DNA of 64,000 bases from Sphingomonas sp. Leaf32 (GTDB lineage: Bacteria; Pseudomonadota; Alphaproteobacteria; Sphingomonadales; Sphingomonadaceae), in NCBI RefSeq assembly GCF_001421765.1, contig NZ_LMLA01000009.1:186001-250000 (forward strand). The letters are read 5' to 3'. The translations under genes and the position numbers were made by a program. The first letter of the stretch is position 1, and every line of letters begins with the position of its first letter. Under the pieces are notes generated by a model. The model worked only from the letters and a program-made list of their open reading frames with translations, had not been told where the DNA came from and made no database searches. Of the stretch, positions 54,746 to 63,881 are shown in pieces.

Positions 54746-56976
54746 CGCTTGCGACCGTTGTGGCGGATGTTCGCCGGACGACCGCGTCGTTTCAGCACCC
54801 GCTGCGGCGGCCCCTTGCGCCGGTCGCTGCCCGCCGATCCCTTGCCATCGGGCAGTTCGAACCGCAGCGCGCCCGATACCGGGTTCGCTTCTGCCAGCCG
54901 CAGTTGCAGGCGTTGCCCCGCCGCAAAAGTCTCCCCGCTCTGGTCACCGATCAGCGATTGCGAGCTTTCGTCGAAGCGGAAATATTCGGTGCCCAGGTCG
55001 CGCGCGGGGACGAGGCCGTCGCCGCCCACCCCGTCGACCGTCGCGAAGAAGCCGAAGCTGGCGACGCCGGTGATCCGTGCGTCCATCACCGTGCCGACAT
55101 GCTCGGCCAGATAGGCGGCGACATAGCGGTCCACGGTTTCGCGCTCCGCCTCCATCGCGCGCCGTTCGAGGCCGCTGATCGCTTCCCCCACCCGCTCCAT
55201 GTTCGCCGCATCGTCGGCGGGCAGCGCGCCTTCGCCCAGACCATAGCTGCCGACGAGTGAGCGGTGGACGATCAGGTCGGCATAGCGGCGGATCGGCGAG
55301 GTGAAGTGGGCGTAGCTGCCCAGCCCCAGCCCGAAATGGCCGTGATTCTGCGGACCGTAGAATGCCTGCGTCTGGGTACGGAGGATCTGCTCCATCACCT
55401 GCGGCCGGAAATCCGCCTCGCCGATGCGTTCCAGCACATGGTTGAAGGTCGCCGGGCGGATCACCTGCCCCAGCGCGAACGGCACGTCGAAGGTTTCGAG
55501 ATAGTCTTTCAGCGCCACCAGCTTTTCGCGCGTCGGCGGTTCGTGGACGCGGTACATGACCGGGGCCTTCTTCGCCTCCAGCGCCTTGGCCGCCGCGACG
55601 TTGGCGGCGATCATGTAATCCTCGATCAGCCGCATCGAATCCAGCCGTTCTCGCGGGGCGACCGACAGGATGCGGCCCTTGTCGTCCAGCACGATCCGCC
55701 GTTCGGGCAGGTCGAGGTCGAGCGGCTCGCGCTTTGCCCGCGCCTTCGCCAGCGCCGCCCAGCACGACCAGAGCGGTTTCAGCGCCCCGTCGATCAGTTC
55801 GGCCGACACCGGCGCGTCCGCCACGCCATCGATCGCCGCCTGCGCATGTTCATAGGCGATGTTCGCCGCCACGCGGATCACGGCGCGGGTGAAGCGCCAT
55901 TTCTTCAGCGTCCCGTCCCTGGCGATGGTCAGGTGACAGACCAGGGCGGCCCGGTCCTGCCCGGCTTTCAGCGAGCAGACGTCCGCCGACAGGATTTCGG
56001 GCAGCATCGGCACCACCCGATCGGGGAAATAGACGCTGTTGCCGCGCGAACGCGCCGATTTGTCGAGTTCGGAGCCGGGGCGGACATAGAAGGACACGTC
56101 GGCGATGGCGACGATCGCCTGCCAGCCGCCGGCGTTGTCCTCGCTGTCATCCGCTGTCGCCCAGACCGCATCGTCATGGTCGCGCGCGTCGATCGGGTCG
56201 ATCGCGACGATCGGCAGGTGGCGCAGGTCCTCGCGACCCCCGACCGGATAGGCGGCGACCTTGCGCGCTTCGGCCAGCACTTCTTCCGAAAATACATCGG
56301 GAATGCCGTGCTTGTGGATCGCGATCAGCGAGAAGCTGCGCGCCTCGAACGGATCGCCCAGCCGTTCGACGACCCGCGCGGTGATGCGCGGCGGGCGGCC
56401 GGCCATCTCGGCCAGCACCAGATCGCCGGGCGCGGCGCCGCCGGCATCGGACACCGGCACCTCGCGGCGTTCCTTCTTGTCGACGCCCTGCAACCATAAT
56501 TTGTCGCCCTCGGCGCGCAACACGCCCAGCACCGCTTCGGCGGCGCGGTCGAGCTTCTTCATCGGATAGGCGGCCCAGCCCGCTCCGGCCTCCTCGGTCC
56601 GCGCAAGGATGCGGTCGCCAATGCCCAGCGCGCTGCGCCGGCCACGTTCGCGCACCCGGACGCGCGGTGGCGGCGTATCCGCCTCCCAGCGTTCGGGCAC
56701 CGCCCAGACATTGCCGCCATCATCGACATCGGCCACGCGCAGCACCGTCACCTTGGGCAGGCCGCCCATCTTGTGAAAGGCGCGGCCGGGGGCGCTGTCG
56801 ATCAGCCCCTCATCGGCCATGTCCTTCAGCAGCGCCTTCAGCGAAATCTTCTGCTGGGCCGACAAGGCGAAGGCGCGGGCGATCTCGCGCTTGCCTGCCG
56901 GAGTCTCCGACGTCTGGATAAAATCGAGGATCTGCTCGCGGGTGGGCAGGCCGGGCGGCGTTTTGGTGCGTACCAT
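54742..56976 (-). CDS. rnr: ribonuclease R
   Basis: 744 aa 3'-5' exoribonuclease that degrades structured RNA. An N-terminal winged helix (TREQILDFIQTSETPAGKRE) and cold-shock domains precede the RNB catalytic core: AIDPIDARDHDDAVWA with the metal-binding aspartates, SVYFPDRVVPMLPE, MYRVHEPPTREKL, HFTSPIRRYADLIVHR. A C-terminal S1 domain (VMDARITGVASFGFFATVDG) ends in a basic tail NIRHNGRKR. ATG 56988 would add MSWP. It is followed directly by the DUF389 gene. Confidence 0.95.
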   Translation of the reverse strand: MVRTKTPPGLPTREQILDFIQTSETPAGKREIARAFALSAQQKISLKALLKDMADEGLIDSAPGRAFHKMGGLPKVTVLRVADVDDGGNVWAVPERWEADTPPPRVRVRERGRRSALGIGDRILARTEEAGAGWAAYPMKKLDRAAEAVLGVLRAEGDKLWLQGVDKKERREVPVSDAGGAAPGDLVLAEMAGRPPRITARVVERLGDPFEARSFSLIAIHKHGIPDVFSEEVLAEARKVAAYPVGGREDLRHLPIVAIDPIDARDHDDAVWATADDSEDNAGGWQAIVAIADVSFYVRPGSELDKSARSRGNSVYFPDRVVPMLPEILSADVCSLKAGQDRAALVCHLTIARDGTLKKWRFTRAVIRVAANIAYEHAQAAIDGVADAPVSAELIDGALKPLWSCWAALAKARAKREPLDLDLPERRIVLDDKGRILSVAPRERLDSMRLIEDYMIAANVAAAKALEAKKAPVMYRVHEPPTREKLVALKDYLETFDVPFALGQVIRPATFNHVLERIGEADFRPQVMEQILRTQTQAFYGPQNHGHFGLGLGSYAHFTSPIRRYADLIVHRSLVGSYGLGEGALPADDAANMERVGEAISGLERRAMEAERETVDRYVAAYLAEHVGTVMDARITGVASFGFFATVDGVGGDGLVPARDLGTEYFRFDESSQSLIGDQSGETFAAGQRLQLRLAEANPVSGALRFELPDGKGSAGSDRRKGPPQRVLKRRGRPANIRHNGRKR

Positions 56977-57085
56977 CGGCCATGACATAGAGTGCCCCGC
57001 CCGTCAGACCAATGGCGTATCGTCGACGGACCCGATCGGCGGCCGGCCCGTTGGAACGATCGATCCCTTTCGAACGGAGACGACC

Positions 57086-57541
57086 ATGGGCATTTTCGAA
57101 CGCATCAAGACGCAGATCTTCGGCAAGGACGGCGGCCCGTTCGGCGACAATTATTTCGGGCAGAAGAAGGACGCCACCGCGCCACAACCGACGCCCGCAC
57201 CGGCCCCGGCGCAGCAGGCTCCCGCGCCTGCGCCTGCCGCCCCTGCACCCGCTGCGCCTGCTGCGCCCGCCCAGCCGCAGCCGGTCGACCCGATGACCGC
57301 GATCGAGCGCATCGCTGAGCAAAAGGGCAATCCGCCGCTCAACTGGCGGACGTCGATCGTCGACCTGATGAAGCTGCTCGACCTCGATTCCAGCCTCGAC
57401 AATCGCAGGGAACTGGCGACCGAGCTGGGCTATACCGGTGCGAACGACGGCAGCGCGGAGATGAACATCTGGCTCCACCGCGCGGTGTTGCAGGAACTGG
57501 GCAAGGCCGGCGGGCAGGTGCCGGGCAATTTGAAGGATTGA
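57086..57541 (+). CDS. DUF3597 domain-containing protein
   Basis: 151 aa. A short N-terminal helix (MGIFERIKTQIFGKDGG) and an Ala/Pro/Gln-rich linker (about residues 33-68) precede a DUF3597 helical domain: NWRTSIVDLMKLLDLDSSLD, RRELATELGYTG, MNIWLHRAVLQELGKAGGQV. The fold resembles LysM-associated peptidoglycan-linked proteins, but the function is unknown. GGAG precedes ATG 57086. It is divergent from rnr. Confidence 0.92.
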   Translation: MGIFERIKTQIFGKDGGPFGDNYFGQKKDATAPQPTPAPAPAQQAPAPAPAAPAPAAPAAPAQPQPVDPMTAIERIAEQKGNPPLNWRTSIVDLMKLLDLDSSLDNRRELATELGYTGANDGSAEMNIWLHRAVLQELGKAGGQVPGNLKD

Positions 57542-57578
57542 GGGGAAGCCCCGTTACGCCCCAACCACATCCCGGCGC

Positions 57579-57729
57579 ACCCGTACCCCGGCCTTCGCCG
57601 GGGTACGGGTAACAAAGTAGATGACCGTGCCGATCGCTTAACCTTCGTCATCCCGGGTTCAACCAGGAGTCCTGCTATCTTTCCAGCGGTCGAGAAGAAG
57701 CGGGACCCCGGATCAAGTCCGGGGTGACG
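57579..57729. repeat. stem-loop plus R1-half in the DUF3597-proS gap
   Basis: At 57579-57610 ACCCGTACCCCGGC and its exact inverse enclose CTTC (14-bp stem), which may end DUF3597 transcription. At 57689-57729 lies a single-arm R1 copy almost identical to that at 51684. No gene is seen. Confidence 0.6.
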
Positions 57730-57747
57730 GCAGGGATGATGCGTGGG

Positions 57748-59280
57748 TTAGTAGGCCCGTCCGACCAGCACCCGCTCCACCGCCGGTTCCCCGGTAAACA
57801 CGCACGGGCCGTCATCGCACCCGGCCTGCCCCAGCGGCGCGTTGCGGATCGTGAGCTTCAGTGCCTTCAACCGCTGCACCACGGCTTCCAGCGCCGCGCC
57901 GGTCGGTTTCGACCAGCGGACATCGACCCAGCCGGGGTTCTTCACGCCGGACGCGAAATGCGTCTCGACGCCGGCCCAGTCGTCGACCGGCACGATCTGC
58001 GCCCGCAGCCGCTCGGTCGACTGCGCGAGCAGCGTCGCCTGGACATCCGCCAGCACATCGCCGACCTGCCCCACGAAATCGTCCTTAGCGACCACCGCGC
58101 TGTCGAGCTTGCCATCGGCACGATACAGCCGGTCGCGCCGCACGACCGAAACGTTGCCGCCGGCCATGTCGCGCCCACCGACCTCGATGATGACCGGCGC
58201 GCCCTTCTTGACCCAGCCCCAGCGCTTGTTGGCCGCCTTGGCGGGCTTCAGGTCGAGCAGCGCGCGGACCGGTTCGCCCAGCGCGCTCTGCTTCGCCAGC
58301 GCCGCCTGCAACTCGCGGCAATAGGCGATCAGCGGTTCGTCCTCGGGCGCATCGCGCAGCATCGGCACGATCACCACCTGCCACGGCGCGATCGCGGGCG
58401 GCACGCGCAGCCCGTCATCGTCGCCATGGACCATGATGACGCCGCCGATCATCCGCGTCGACACGCCCCAGCTGGTCGTGTTGGCGTGTTCGAACTGCCC
58501 CTCGGCATTCTGGAACCGGATATTCTGCGCATGCGCGAAATTGGTGCCGAGGAAGTGCGAGGTGCCCGCCTGCAACGCCTTGCCGTCCTGCATCATCGCT
58601 TCGATGCTGTAGGTCGCGACCGCGCCGGGGAAGCGTTCATTCTCCGGCTTCTCGCCCGCGATCACGTGCAGGCCGAGACAGGTCTCGGCGAACTCGCGAT
58701 AGACTTCGAGCATCTTGAGCGTCTCGTCCCGCGCCTCTTGCGCGGTGGCATGGGCGGTATGCCCTTCCTGCCACAGGAATTCGGCGGTGCGCAGGAACAT
58801 GCGGGTGCGCATTTCCCAGCGGACGACATTCGCCCACTGGTTGATGAGCACCGGCAGGTCGCGCCACGACTGGACCCAGCGCGAAAAGGCGGTGCCGATC
58901 ACCGTCTCGCTGGTCGGGCGCACGACCAGCGGCTCCTCCAGCTTCGCTTCGGGATCGGGGATCAGCCCGCCCTTGCCGTCCGCCACCAGCCGGTGGTGGG
59001 TGACGACCGCCATCTCCTTGGCGAAGCCGTCGACATGCTCGGCCTCCTTCTCGAAATAGGAGAGCGGGATGAAGAGCGGGAAATAGCAATTCTCATGCCC
59101 CGTCGCCTTGATCCGGTCGTCGAGCAGCCGCTGAATGCGTTCCCAGATGCCATAGCCCCATGGCCGGATGACCATGCACCCGCGCACCCCGGATTCCTCG
59201 GCCAGATCGGCTTCGGTGATGACGGCTTGATACCAGGCGGCGAAATCCTGTTCGCGCGTGACGTTGAGAGCGTGCTTCAT
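57748..59280 (-). CDS. proS: proline--tRNA ligase, archaeal/eukaryotic-like type
   Basis: 510 aa class II synthetase that charges tRNA-Pro. It lacks the inserted editing domain of the long bacterial form and is of the archaeal-like type: YGIWERIQRLLDDRIKATGH, RPTSETVIGTAFSRWVQSWR (motif 2 region), RTAEFLWQEGHTAHAT, and SHFLGTNFAHAQNIRFQN with RMIGGVIMVHGDDDGLRVPP (motif 3). The C-terminus ends GRAY, with the terminal Tyr typical of this type. No second proS is visible. Confidence 0.95.
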   Translation of the reverse strand: MKHALNVTREQDFAAWYQAVITEADLAEESGVRGCMVIRPWGYGIWERIQRLLDDRIKATGHENCYFPLFIPLSYFEKEAEHVDGFAKEMAVVTHHRLVADGKGGLIPDPEAKLEEPLVVRPTSETVIGTAFSRWVQSWRDLPVLINQWANVVRWEMRTRMFLRTAEFLWQEGHTAHATAQEARDETLKMLEVYREFAETCLGLHVIAGEKPENERFPGAVATYSIEAMMQDGKALQAGTSHFLGTNFAHAQNIRFQNAEGQFEHANTTSWGVSTRMIGGVIMVHGDDDGLRVPPAIAPWQVVIVPMLRDAPEDEPLIAYCRELQAALAKQSALGEPVRALLDLKPAKAANKRWGWVKKGAPVIIEVGGRDMAGGNVSVVRRDRLYRADGKLDSAVVAKDDFVGQVGDVLADVQATLLAQSTERLRAQIVPVDDWAGVETHFASGVKNPGWVDVRWSKPTGAALEAVVQRLKALKLTIRNAPLGQAGCDDGPCVFTGEPAVERVLVGRAY

Positions 59281-59332
59281 GGCCAGCGCGATAGCGGGAA
59301 ACGGGGCGGTTCGCCAAGCGGGGATCGGCAGG

Positions 59333-59506
59333 TCAGTCGCGGAGCAGCGTCACGGCAAAGAATATCATCCACGGGACGACGGCGAAGGCCATCCAGAACA
59401 GGATTGTCGCGCGGGGACGCAACCGCGGCGGACCCGCCCGACGCCTGATCCGATCGCGGGGAATGAGTTCTCCATCCGCCAGATGGTGAATGTTCTTGTG
59501 TTTCAT
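59333..59506 (-). CDS. small membrane protein, 57 aa
   Basis: MKHKNIHHLADGELIPRDRI and an arginine-rich stretch precede one C-terminal helix, ATILFWMAFAVVPWMIFFAV. The charge pattern suggests the N-terminus stays in the cytoplasm. The family is unknown. It lies 52 bp upstream of proS on the same strand. Confidence 0.6.
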   Translation of the reverse strand: MKHKNIHHLADGELIPRDRIRRRAGPPRLRPRATILFWMAFAVVPWMIFFAVTLLRD

Positions 59507-59754
59507 GCGGCTTTCACGACCATTCAATCTATCCTGTTGAGATATCGATATTTTCCTTGCCGCTCTACCTACAGGCGCGTTCGACGAAATCCGCAACGGT
59601 CGCAACGTTCGATCGTGGACGGCGGGTGTCCGCCGCCCTGCAACACCAACATGGTTAGCGATGTCTGACAGTTCTTCCCCACCTGGGCCGCGCAATCTTT
59701 GCAGTGTCGCGCACGGGGTGGCGTCGGCGCGTCGCAGCCTGTAGGTGCCCCGTC

Positions 59755-60651
59755 ATGCCCGGCGACCGTATTCTCACGGGGTTGGCGCTCCGCCTGCTCG
59801 CGATCTTCTTCCTGTCCACCATGTCGGCACTGGTGAAGCTGGCCGAGACCCGCGGGGCGTCGCTGCCCGAAACCATGTTCTATCGCCAACTCTGCGCGCT
59901 GCCGGTGGTGCTGGGCTTCGTCGCGGCCGGGCCGGGCCTGCGGTCGCTGCGTACGACGCGGATCAGGGGACATCTGACCCGGTCGATGATCGGGCTGGTC
60001 GGCATGGTCTTTACCTTCGGCGCGGTGCTGCTGCTGCCGCTGGCGGAGGCGACGACGTTCCAGTTCACCGTGCCGATCTTCGCCACGCTGCTCGGCGCGC
60101 TGGTGCTGCGCGAACGGACCGGGTGGCAACGGTGGAGCGCGGTGCTGGTCGGGTTCGTCGGCGTGCTGGTCGTGGCACAGCCGGGCAGTTCGCACGTGCC
60201 GCTGTTCGGCGCGTTCGTCGGGCTGATGGCAGCACTGTTCGTCGCGCTGGTCGCGATCGCGCTGCGCCAGTTGCGCGAAGAACCGGCGGGGACGACCGTG
60301 TTCTGGTTCTCGACGCTCACCCTGCCGTTCATCGTCACCGCCTATGCCTTCGACATCCGCGCGCACGACTGGCTGACCTGGCTGAACCTGATCGCAGTCG
60401 GCGTGGTCGGCGGCATGGGACAGATCGCGCTGACCGCCGCATCGCGCGCCGCGCCGGTCGCGGTGGTGGTGCCGATGGACTATTCGGGACTGATCTGGGC
60501 GACCGTCTATGGGTGGCTGCTGTTCGGGGTGTTGCCGACGTCGATGACCTGGGTCGGCGCGCCGATCATCATCGCCAGCGGGCTGTTCATCGTGTGGCGC
60601 GAACATCGCCTGGGCCGGCAGAAGGTGCGATCGATGGTCGAGGAAGATTGA
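59755..60651 (+). CDS. EamA/DMT-family permease
   Basis: 298 aa with ten predicted helices in two EamA halves (LALRLLAIFFLSTMSALVKL, LLPLAEATTFQFTVPIFATL, TLPFIVTAYAFDI, AAPVAVVVPMDYSGLIWATV). It is a drug/metabolite-type transporter of unknown substrate. ATG 59755 gives a normal first helix; a GTG at 59704 adds a Cys/Arg-rich extension and is unlikely. The acyltransferase gene follows 25 bp downstream. Confidence 0.9.
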   Translation: MPGDRILTGLALRLLAIFFLSTMSALVKLAETRGASLPETMFYRQLCALPVVLGFVAAGPGLRSLRTTRIRGHLTRSMIGLVGMVFTFGAVLLLPLAEATTFQFTVPIFATLLGALVLRERTGWQRWSAVLVGFVGVLVVAQPGSSHVPLFGAFVGLMAALFVALVAIALRQLREEPAGTTVFWFSTLTLPFIVTAYAFDIRAHDWLTWLNLIAVGVVGGMGQIALTAASRAAPVAVVVPMDYSGLIWATVYGWLLFGVLPTSMTWVGAPIIIASGLFIVWREHRLGRQKVRSMVEED

Positions 60652-60676
60652 GGCGTTAACGCCGCCTTGACTGCGC

Positions 60677-61708
60677 ATGGGCGAAAGACGGCAGGTGGAA
60701 CCCGACCGCATCGCCCCCGTCCACCCACGCCGCCTGCGCGAGCTGGACGCCTTGCGCGGATTGTCGGCGCTGGCGGTCGCGCTCTACCATTACAGCTATT
60801 TCATCGGCTTCGTCCTGCCCGGCACCGCCCTGCCCGACTGGCAGGTGCGGTGGGGCGATGCCGGGGTGAAGCTGTTCTTCGCGATTTCGGGCTTCGCCAT
60901 GCTGGCGACGCTGGAGCGGACGAGCGGTCTGGCCGCGTTCGCCCGCGCGCGGGGACGGCGGTTGCTGCCCGAATATTGGACCGCGATGGTCCTGACCGGG
61001 GCGGTCGCATGGGCGCTGGGACCGGAGCGGCTGCGGGTCGGGCCGCTCGACTGGCTGGCGAACCTGCCGCTGTTGCAGGCATGGACCGGCGTACCGATGG
61101 TCGATGGCGTCTATTGGACGTTGAATGTCGAAATCCTGTTCTACGCGTGGATCGCGCTGCTGTGTCGGATCGGCGCGACCCGGCGGATCGACCGGCTGGT
61201 CCTTGGCTGGATGGCGCTGCGGCTGGGCTGCTGGTTGCTGCCGGTTCCCGCGTGGGTGCAGCAACTGTTGCTGATCGACCACGCTGCGTGGTTCGCGATC
61301 GGGCTGATCGCCTGGCCGATCTGGCGCGGCACGGCATCGACGCGGGAGCAGGTGCCGCTGTTCGGCGCCATCGTCGCCATCGCCGCGCTGACCGCCGACC
61401 ATGCCGCCGCTGTGCTGGCCGGGGGGCTGGCGCTGCTGTTCCTCGCGGTGGCGAGCGGGCGGATGCGCTGGCTGGCACGACCGGCGCTGCTGTGGCTCGG
61501 TGGCGTTTCCTACCCCTTCTACCTGCTCCATGCCGTGATCGGCTATGCCATCATCGTTCGGCTACAGGCGACCGGAATTAGCGCGAACGTCGCGCCGTTC
61601 CTTGCGCTGGCGGCGACGCTGGCGCTGGCGGCGGTCACCGCCCGGCTGTGCGAGGCATGGCGCAATCGGCCGCGCGGATCGGTCCGCGTGGTCGCCGTCG
61701 CGACCTAG
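60677..61708 (+). CDS. acyltransferase 3 family membrane protein
   Basis: 343 aa with about ten helices. RELDALRGLSALAVALYHYS carries the family Arg and His, followed by VKLFFAISGFAMLATLERT, ARGRRLLPEYWTAMV and DGVYWTLNVEILFYAWIALL. Such enzymes acetylate surface or secreted sugars (O-antigen, exopolysaccharide, Nod factors). The substrate is not known. Its TAG stop lies in the CTAG end of a short repeat at 61705. Confidence 0.92.
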   Translation: MGERRQVEPDRIAPVHPRRLRELDALRGLSALAVALYHYSYFIGFVLPGTALPDWQVRWGDAGVKLFFAISGFAMLATLERTSGLAAFARARGRRLLPEYWTAMVLTGAVAWALGPERLRVGPLDWLANLPLLQAWTGVPMVDGVYWTLNVEILFYAWIALLCRIGATRRIDRLVLGWMALRLGCWLLPVPAWVQQLLLIDHAAWFAIGLIAWPIWRGTASTREQVPLFGAIVAIAALTADHAAAVLAGGLALLFLAVASGRMRWLARPALLWLGGVSYPFYLLHAVIGYAIIVRLQATGISANVAPFLALAATLALAAVTARLCEAWRNRPRGSVRVVAVAT

Positions 61709-61752
61709 GGGCGATCGACACCGGAAGTAGCTGAATGTCGATCCGGCCCTAG
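61705..61752. repeat. 48-bp minimal MITE-like palindrome
   Basis: CTAGGGGCGATCGACA on the left and, inverted, CTAGGGCCGGATCGACA on the right. Both CTAGs supply the TAG stops of the convergent genes. As a hairpin it may also end transcription both ways. It shares its ends with the larger elements at 6966 and 45964. Confidence 0.7.
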
Positions 61753-62261
61753 ACCGCCCGGGCGCTCGCCAGCAGCCGGCGGGCGCGGACGAACATTTCC
61801 ACCCGCTGTGCGACGACGATGCCCCAGGCAAGCGCGACGAACGCGTCGGTCACGGTCGCTGCGTTGAGATTCAGCAAGGTCGCGCCGCCATACGCCATCG
61901 CCTGCTTCAGCGCCGTCCTGACCAGCAGCAGTGCGACGATGAACAGCAAGGCGGCGGGGGACGGGCGGTGGTTCAGCCGATGCGTCGCCGGATCGACCTC
62001 GATCCGCATCAACCGCCCGCGCTGCCAACCGAGCACCAGTCCCGCGCCGGCCGCGACGGCACACACCATCCAGCCCCAACCCGACGGCGGAAAACTGTAG
62101 AACAGGCCGCCGGCGACGATGGTGAGGATCGCGGGCATCACCCACAATGTCTCCAGCCGCAGCGGGCGCATCTTCTGCCCGCGCCACCAGCGGATCGCAA
62201 CCACCAGCGCCACGATGGCGACCGGCATCAACGTCGGCAGCCAGCCCGTTTGTCCGTTCAT
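61749..62261 (-). CDS. CcdC/DUF1453-like membrane protein
   Basis: 170 aa with about four helices: PTLMPVAIVALVVAIRWWRG, LWVMPAILTIVAGGLFYSFP, VCAVAAGAGLVLGWQRGRLM, ALLFIVALLLVRTALKQAMA. The internal RIEVDPATHRLNHRPSP loop between helices 3 and 4 is a CcdC-type feature. Its function is unknown. It lies downstream of gcvPB but behind a terminator hairpin. Confidence 0.75.
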   Translation of the reverse strand: MNGQTGWLPTLMPVAIVALVVAIRWWRGQKMRPLRLETLWVMPAILTIVAGGLFYSFPPSGWGWMVCAVAAGAGLVLGWQRGRLMRIEVDPATHRLNHRPSPAALLFIVALLLVRTALKQAMAYGGATLLNLNAATVTDAFVALAWGIVVAQRVEMFVRARRLLASARAV

Positions 62262-62270
62262 CGAAAATCC

Positions 62271-62301
62271 CCCGCCCCGCCCGCCGATCGGACGGGGCGG
62301 G
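62271..62301 (-). terminator. terminator after gcvPB
   Basis: On the minus strand a 13-bp, one-mismatch GC stem (CCCGCCCCGTCCG with CGGGCGGGGCGGG) encloses a 5-nt loop and is followed by GGATTTTC. It lies directly after the gcvPB stop. Confidence 0.7.
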
Positions 62302-62306
62302 AGCCG

Positions 62307-63881
62307 TTATTCGGCGGCTTCCGCCACCGGCGCAACGCTTTCCTTCCACGCCAGCACCGGCTTGCGCGCCGCCAGCGTCTCGTCGAGGCGGCGGCGCGGC
62401 GCGAAGTGCGGCGCGGACTTCAGCGCCTGATCGCCGGCCTTGGCGCGTTCACCGACCGACTTCAGCGCGCCGATGAACTGGTCGAGCGCCGCCTTGCTCT
62501 CCGTCTCGGTCGGTTCGACCAGCATCGCACCGTGGACGACCAGCGGGAAATACACCGTCATCGGGTGATAGCCCTCGTCGATCAGGCCCTTCGCCACGTC
62601 GAGCGTCGAGAAGCCTTCCGCCAGGTTGGCATCGCTGAACAATGCCTCGTGCATACACGGCCCGCTCTTGCCGAACGGCGCGTCGAGCGTGTCGTCCAGG
62701 CTGCGCAAGACATAATTGGCGTTGAGCACCGCATCTTCCGCGACCTGCTTCAACCCGTCGGCGCCGTGGCTGAGGATGTAGCTCAGCGCGCGGGTGAACA
62801 TGCCCATCTGGCCGTGGAACGCGACCATCCGGCCGAAGCTGTCGGCGTGATGCTCGCCCGCCGTTTCCTCTTCGACCAGCACGAACCGGCCGTCCTGCTT
62901 CTCAACGAACGGCAGCGGTGCGAAGGGGGTCAGCGCCTTGGAAAACACCACCGGACCCGACCCCGGACCGCCGCCGCCGTGGGGCGTCGAGAAGGTCTTG
63001 TGCAGGTTGATGTGCATCGCATCGACGCCCAGGTCACCCGGCCGCACCCGGCCGACGATCGCGTTGAAGTTCGCGCCGTCGCAATAGACGTAGCCACCCG
63101 CCGCGTGCACCGCGTCGGAGATTTCCTTCAGGTCGCGCTCGAACAGCCCGCAGGTGTTCGGGTTCGTAATCATCACGCCCGCGACGTCGGGACCCAGCCG
63201 GTCCTTCAGCGCCTGCGTATCGATCCGCCCCTCGGCGGTGGCGGGAATGGCCTTCACGGTGAAGCCCGCGAACGCCGCCGTCGCCGGGTTGGTGCCGTGC
63301 GCCGATTCCGGCACCAGGATCGTCTTGCGATGGCCCTCGCCGCGCTTCTCCAGCGCCGCCTTGATCGCGAGGATGCCGCACAGCTCGCCATGCGCGCCGG
63401 CCTTCGGCGACATCGCGACCGAATCCATGTTGGTCAGCGTGACCAGCCAGTGCGCAAGCTGATGGATCACCTCCAGCGCGCCCTGCACCGTGTCGATCGG
63501 CCCCAGCGGATGGAGGTCGGCAAAGCCGGGCAGTCGCGCCATCCGCTCGTTGAGGCGCGGATTATGCTTCATCGTGCACGATCCCAGCGGGAACAGGCCG
63601 AGGTCGATGGCATAATTCTGCCGCGACAGGCGGGTATAGTGGCGGACCGCCTCCGGCTCCGACAGGCCGGGCAGGCCGATCGCGCCCTTGCGGGCATGGC
63701 CGCCGAGGCGCGAGGCAATCTTCGGCGCTTCGTCGATGTCGACGCCGGTGGTCTCGTTCGATCCGATTTCGAAGATCAGCGCCTCTTCCAGCATCAGCGC
63801 GCGATTGCCGGTGAAGGTCGCCTGCTGCTGCGTCGAAGCCTCGCCCATTTCTGGACGCCAGCCGCTCTGGTTCACGCTCAT
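62307..63881 (-). CDS. gcvPB: glycine dehydrogenase (decarboxylating) subunit 2
   Basis: 524 aa, the C-terminal half of P-protein in organisms with split GcvP. It decarboxylates glycine with PLP and transfers the aminomethyl group to lipoyl H-protein. The PLP lysine is in DAMHINLHKTFSTPHGGGGP; other marks are IGSNETTGVDIDE and LGLFPLGSCTMKHNPRLNER. The C-terminal HPMTVYFPLVVHGAMLVEPTE is typical. ATG 63881 overlaps the gcvPA stop by 4 bp. Confidence 0.96.
   Translation of the reverse strand: MSVNQSGWRPEMGEASTQQQATFTGNRALMLEEALIFEIGSNETTGVDIDEAPKIASRLGGHARKGAIGLPGLSEPEAVRHYTRLSRQNYAIDLGLFPLGSCTMKHNPRLNERMARLPGFADLHPLGPIDTVQGALEVIHQLAHWLVTLTNMDSVAMSPKAGAHGELCGILAIKAALEKRGEGHRKTILVPESAHGTNPATAAFAGFTVKAIPATAEGRIDTQALKDRLGPDVAGVMITNPNTCGLFERDLKEISDAVHAAGGYVYCDGANFNAIVGRVRPGDLGVDAMHINLHKTFSTPHGGGGPGSGPVVFSKALTPFAPLPFVEKQDGRFVLVEEETAGEHHADSFGRMVAFHGQMGMFTRALSYILSHGADGLKQVAEDAVLNANYVLRSLDDTLDAPFGKSGPCMHEALFSDANLAEGFSTLDVAKGLIDEGYHPMTVYFPLVVHGAMLVEPTETESKAALDQFIGALKSVGERAKAGDQALKSAPHFAPRRRLDETLAARKPVLAWKESVAPVAEAAE

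Noticed and set aside
57180..57290. Repetitive CCGGCGC/GCGCCTG tract that looks like a short tandem repeat
   Set aside because: It encodes the Ala/Pro-rich linker of the DUF3597 protein, ordinary low-complexity coding sequence.
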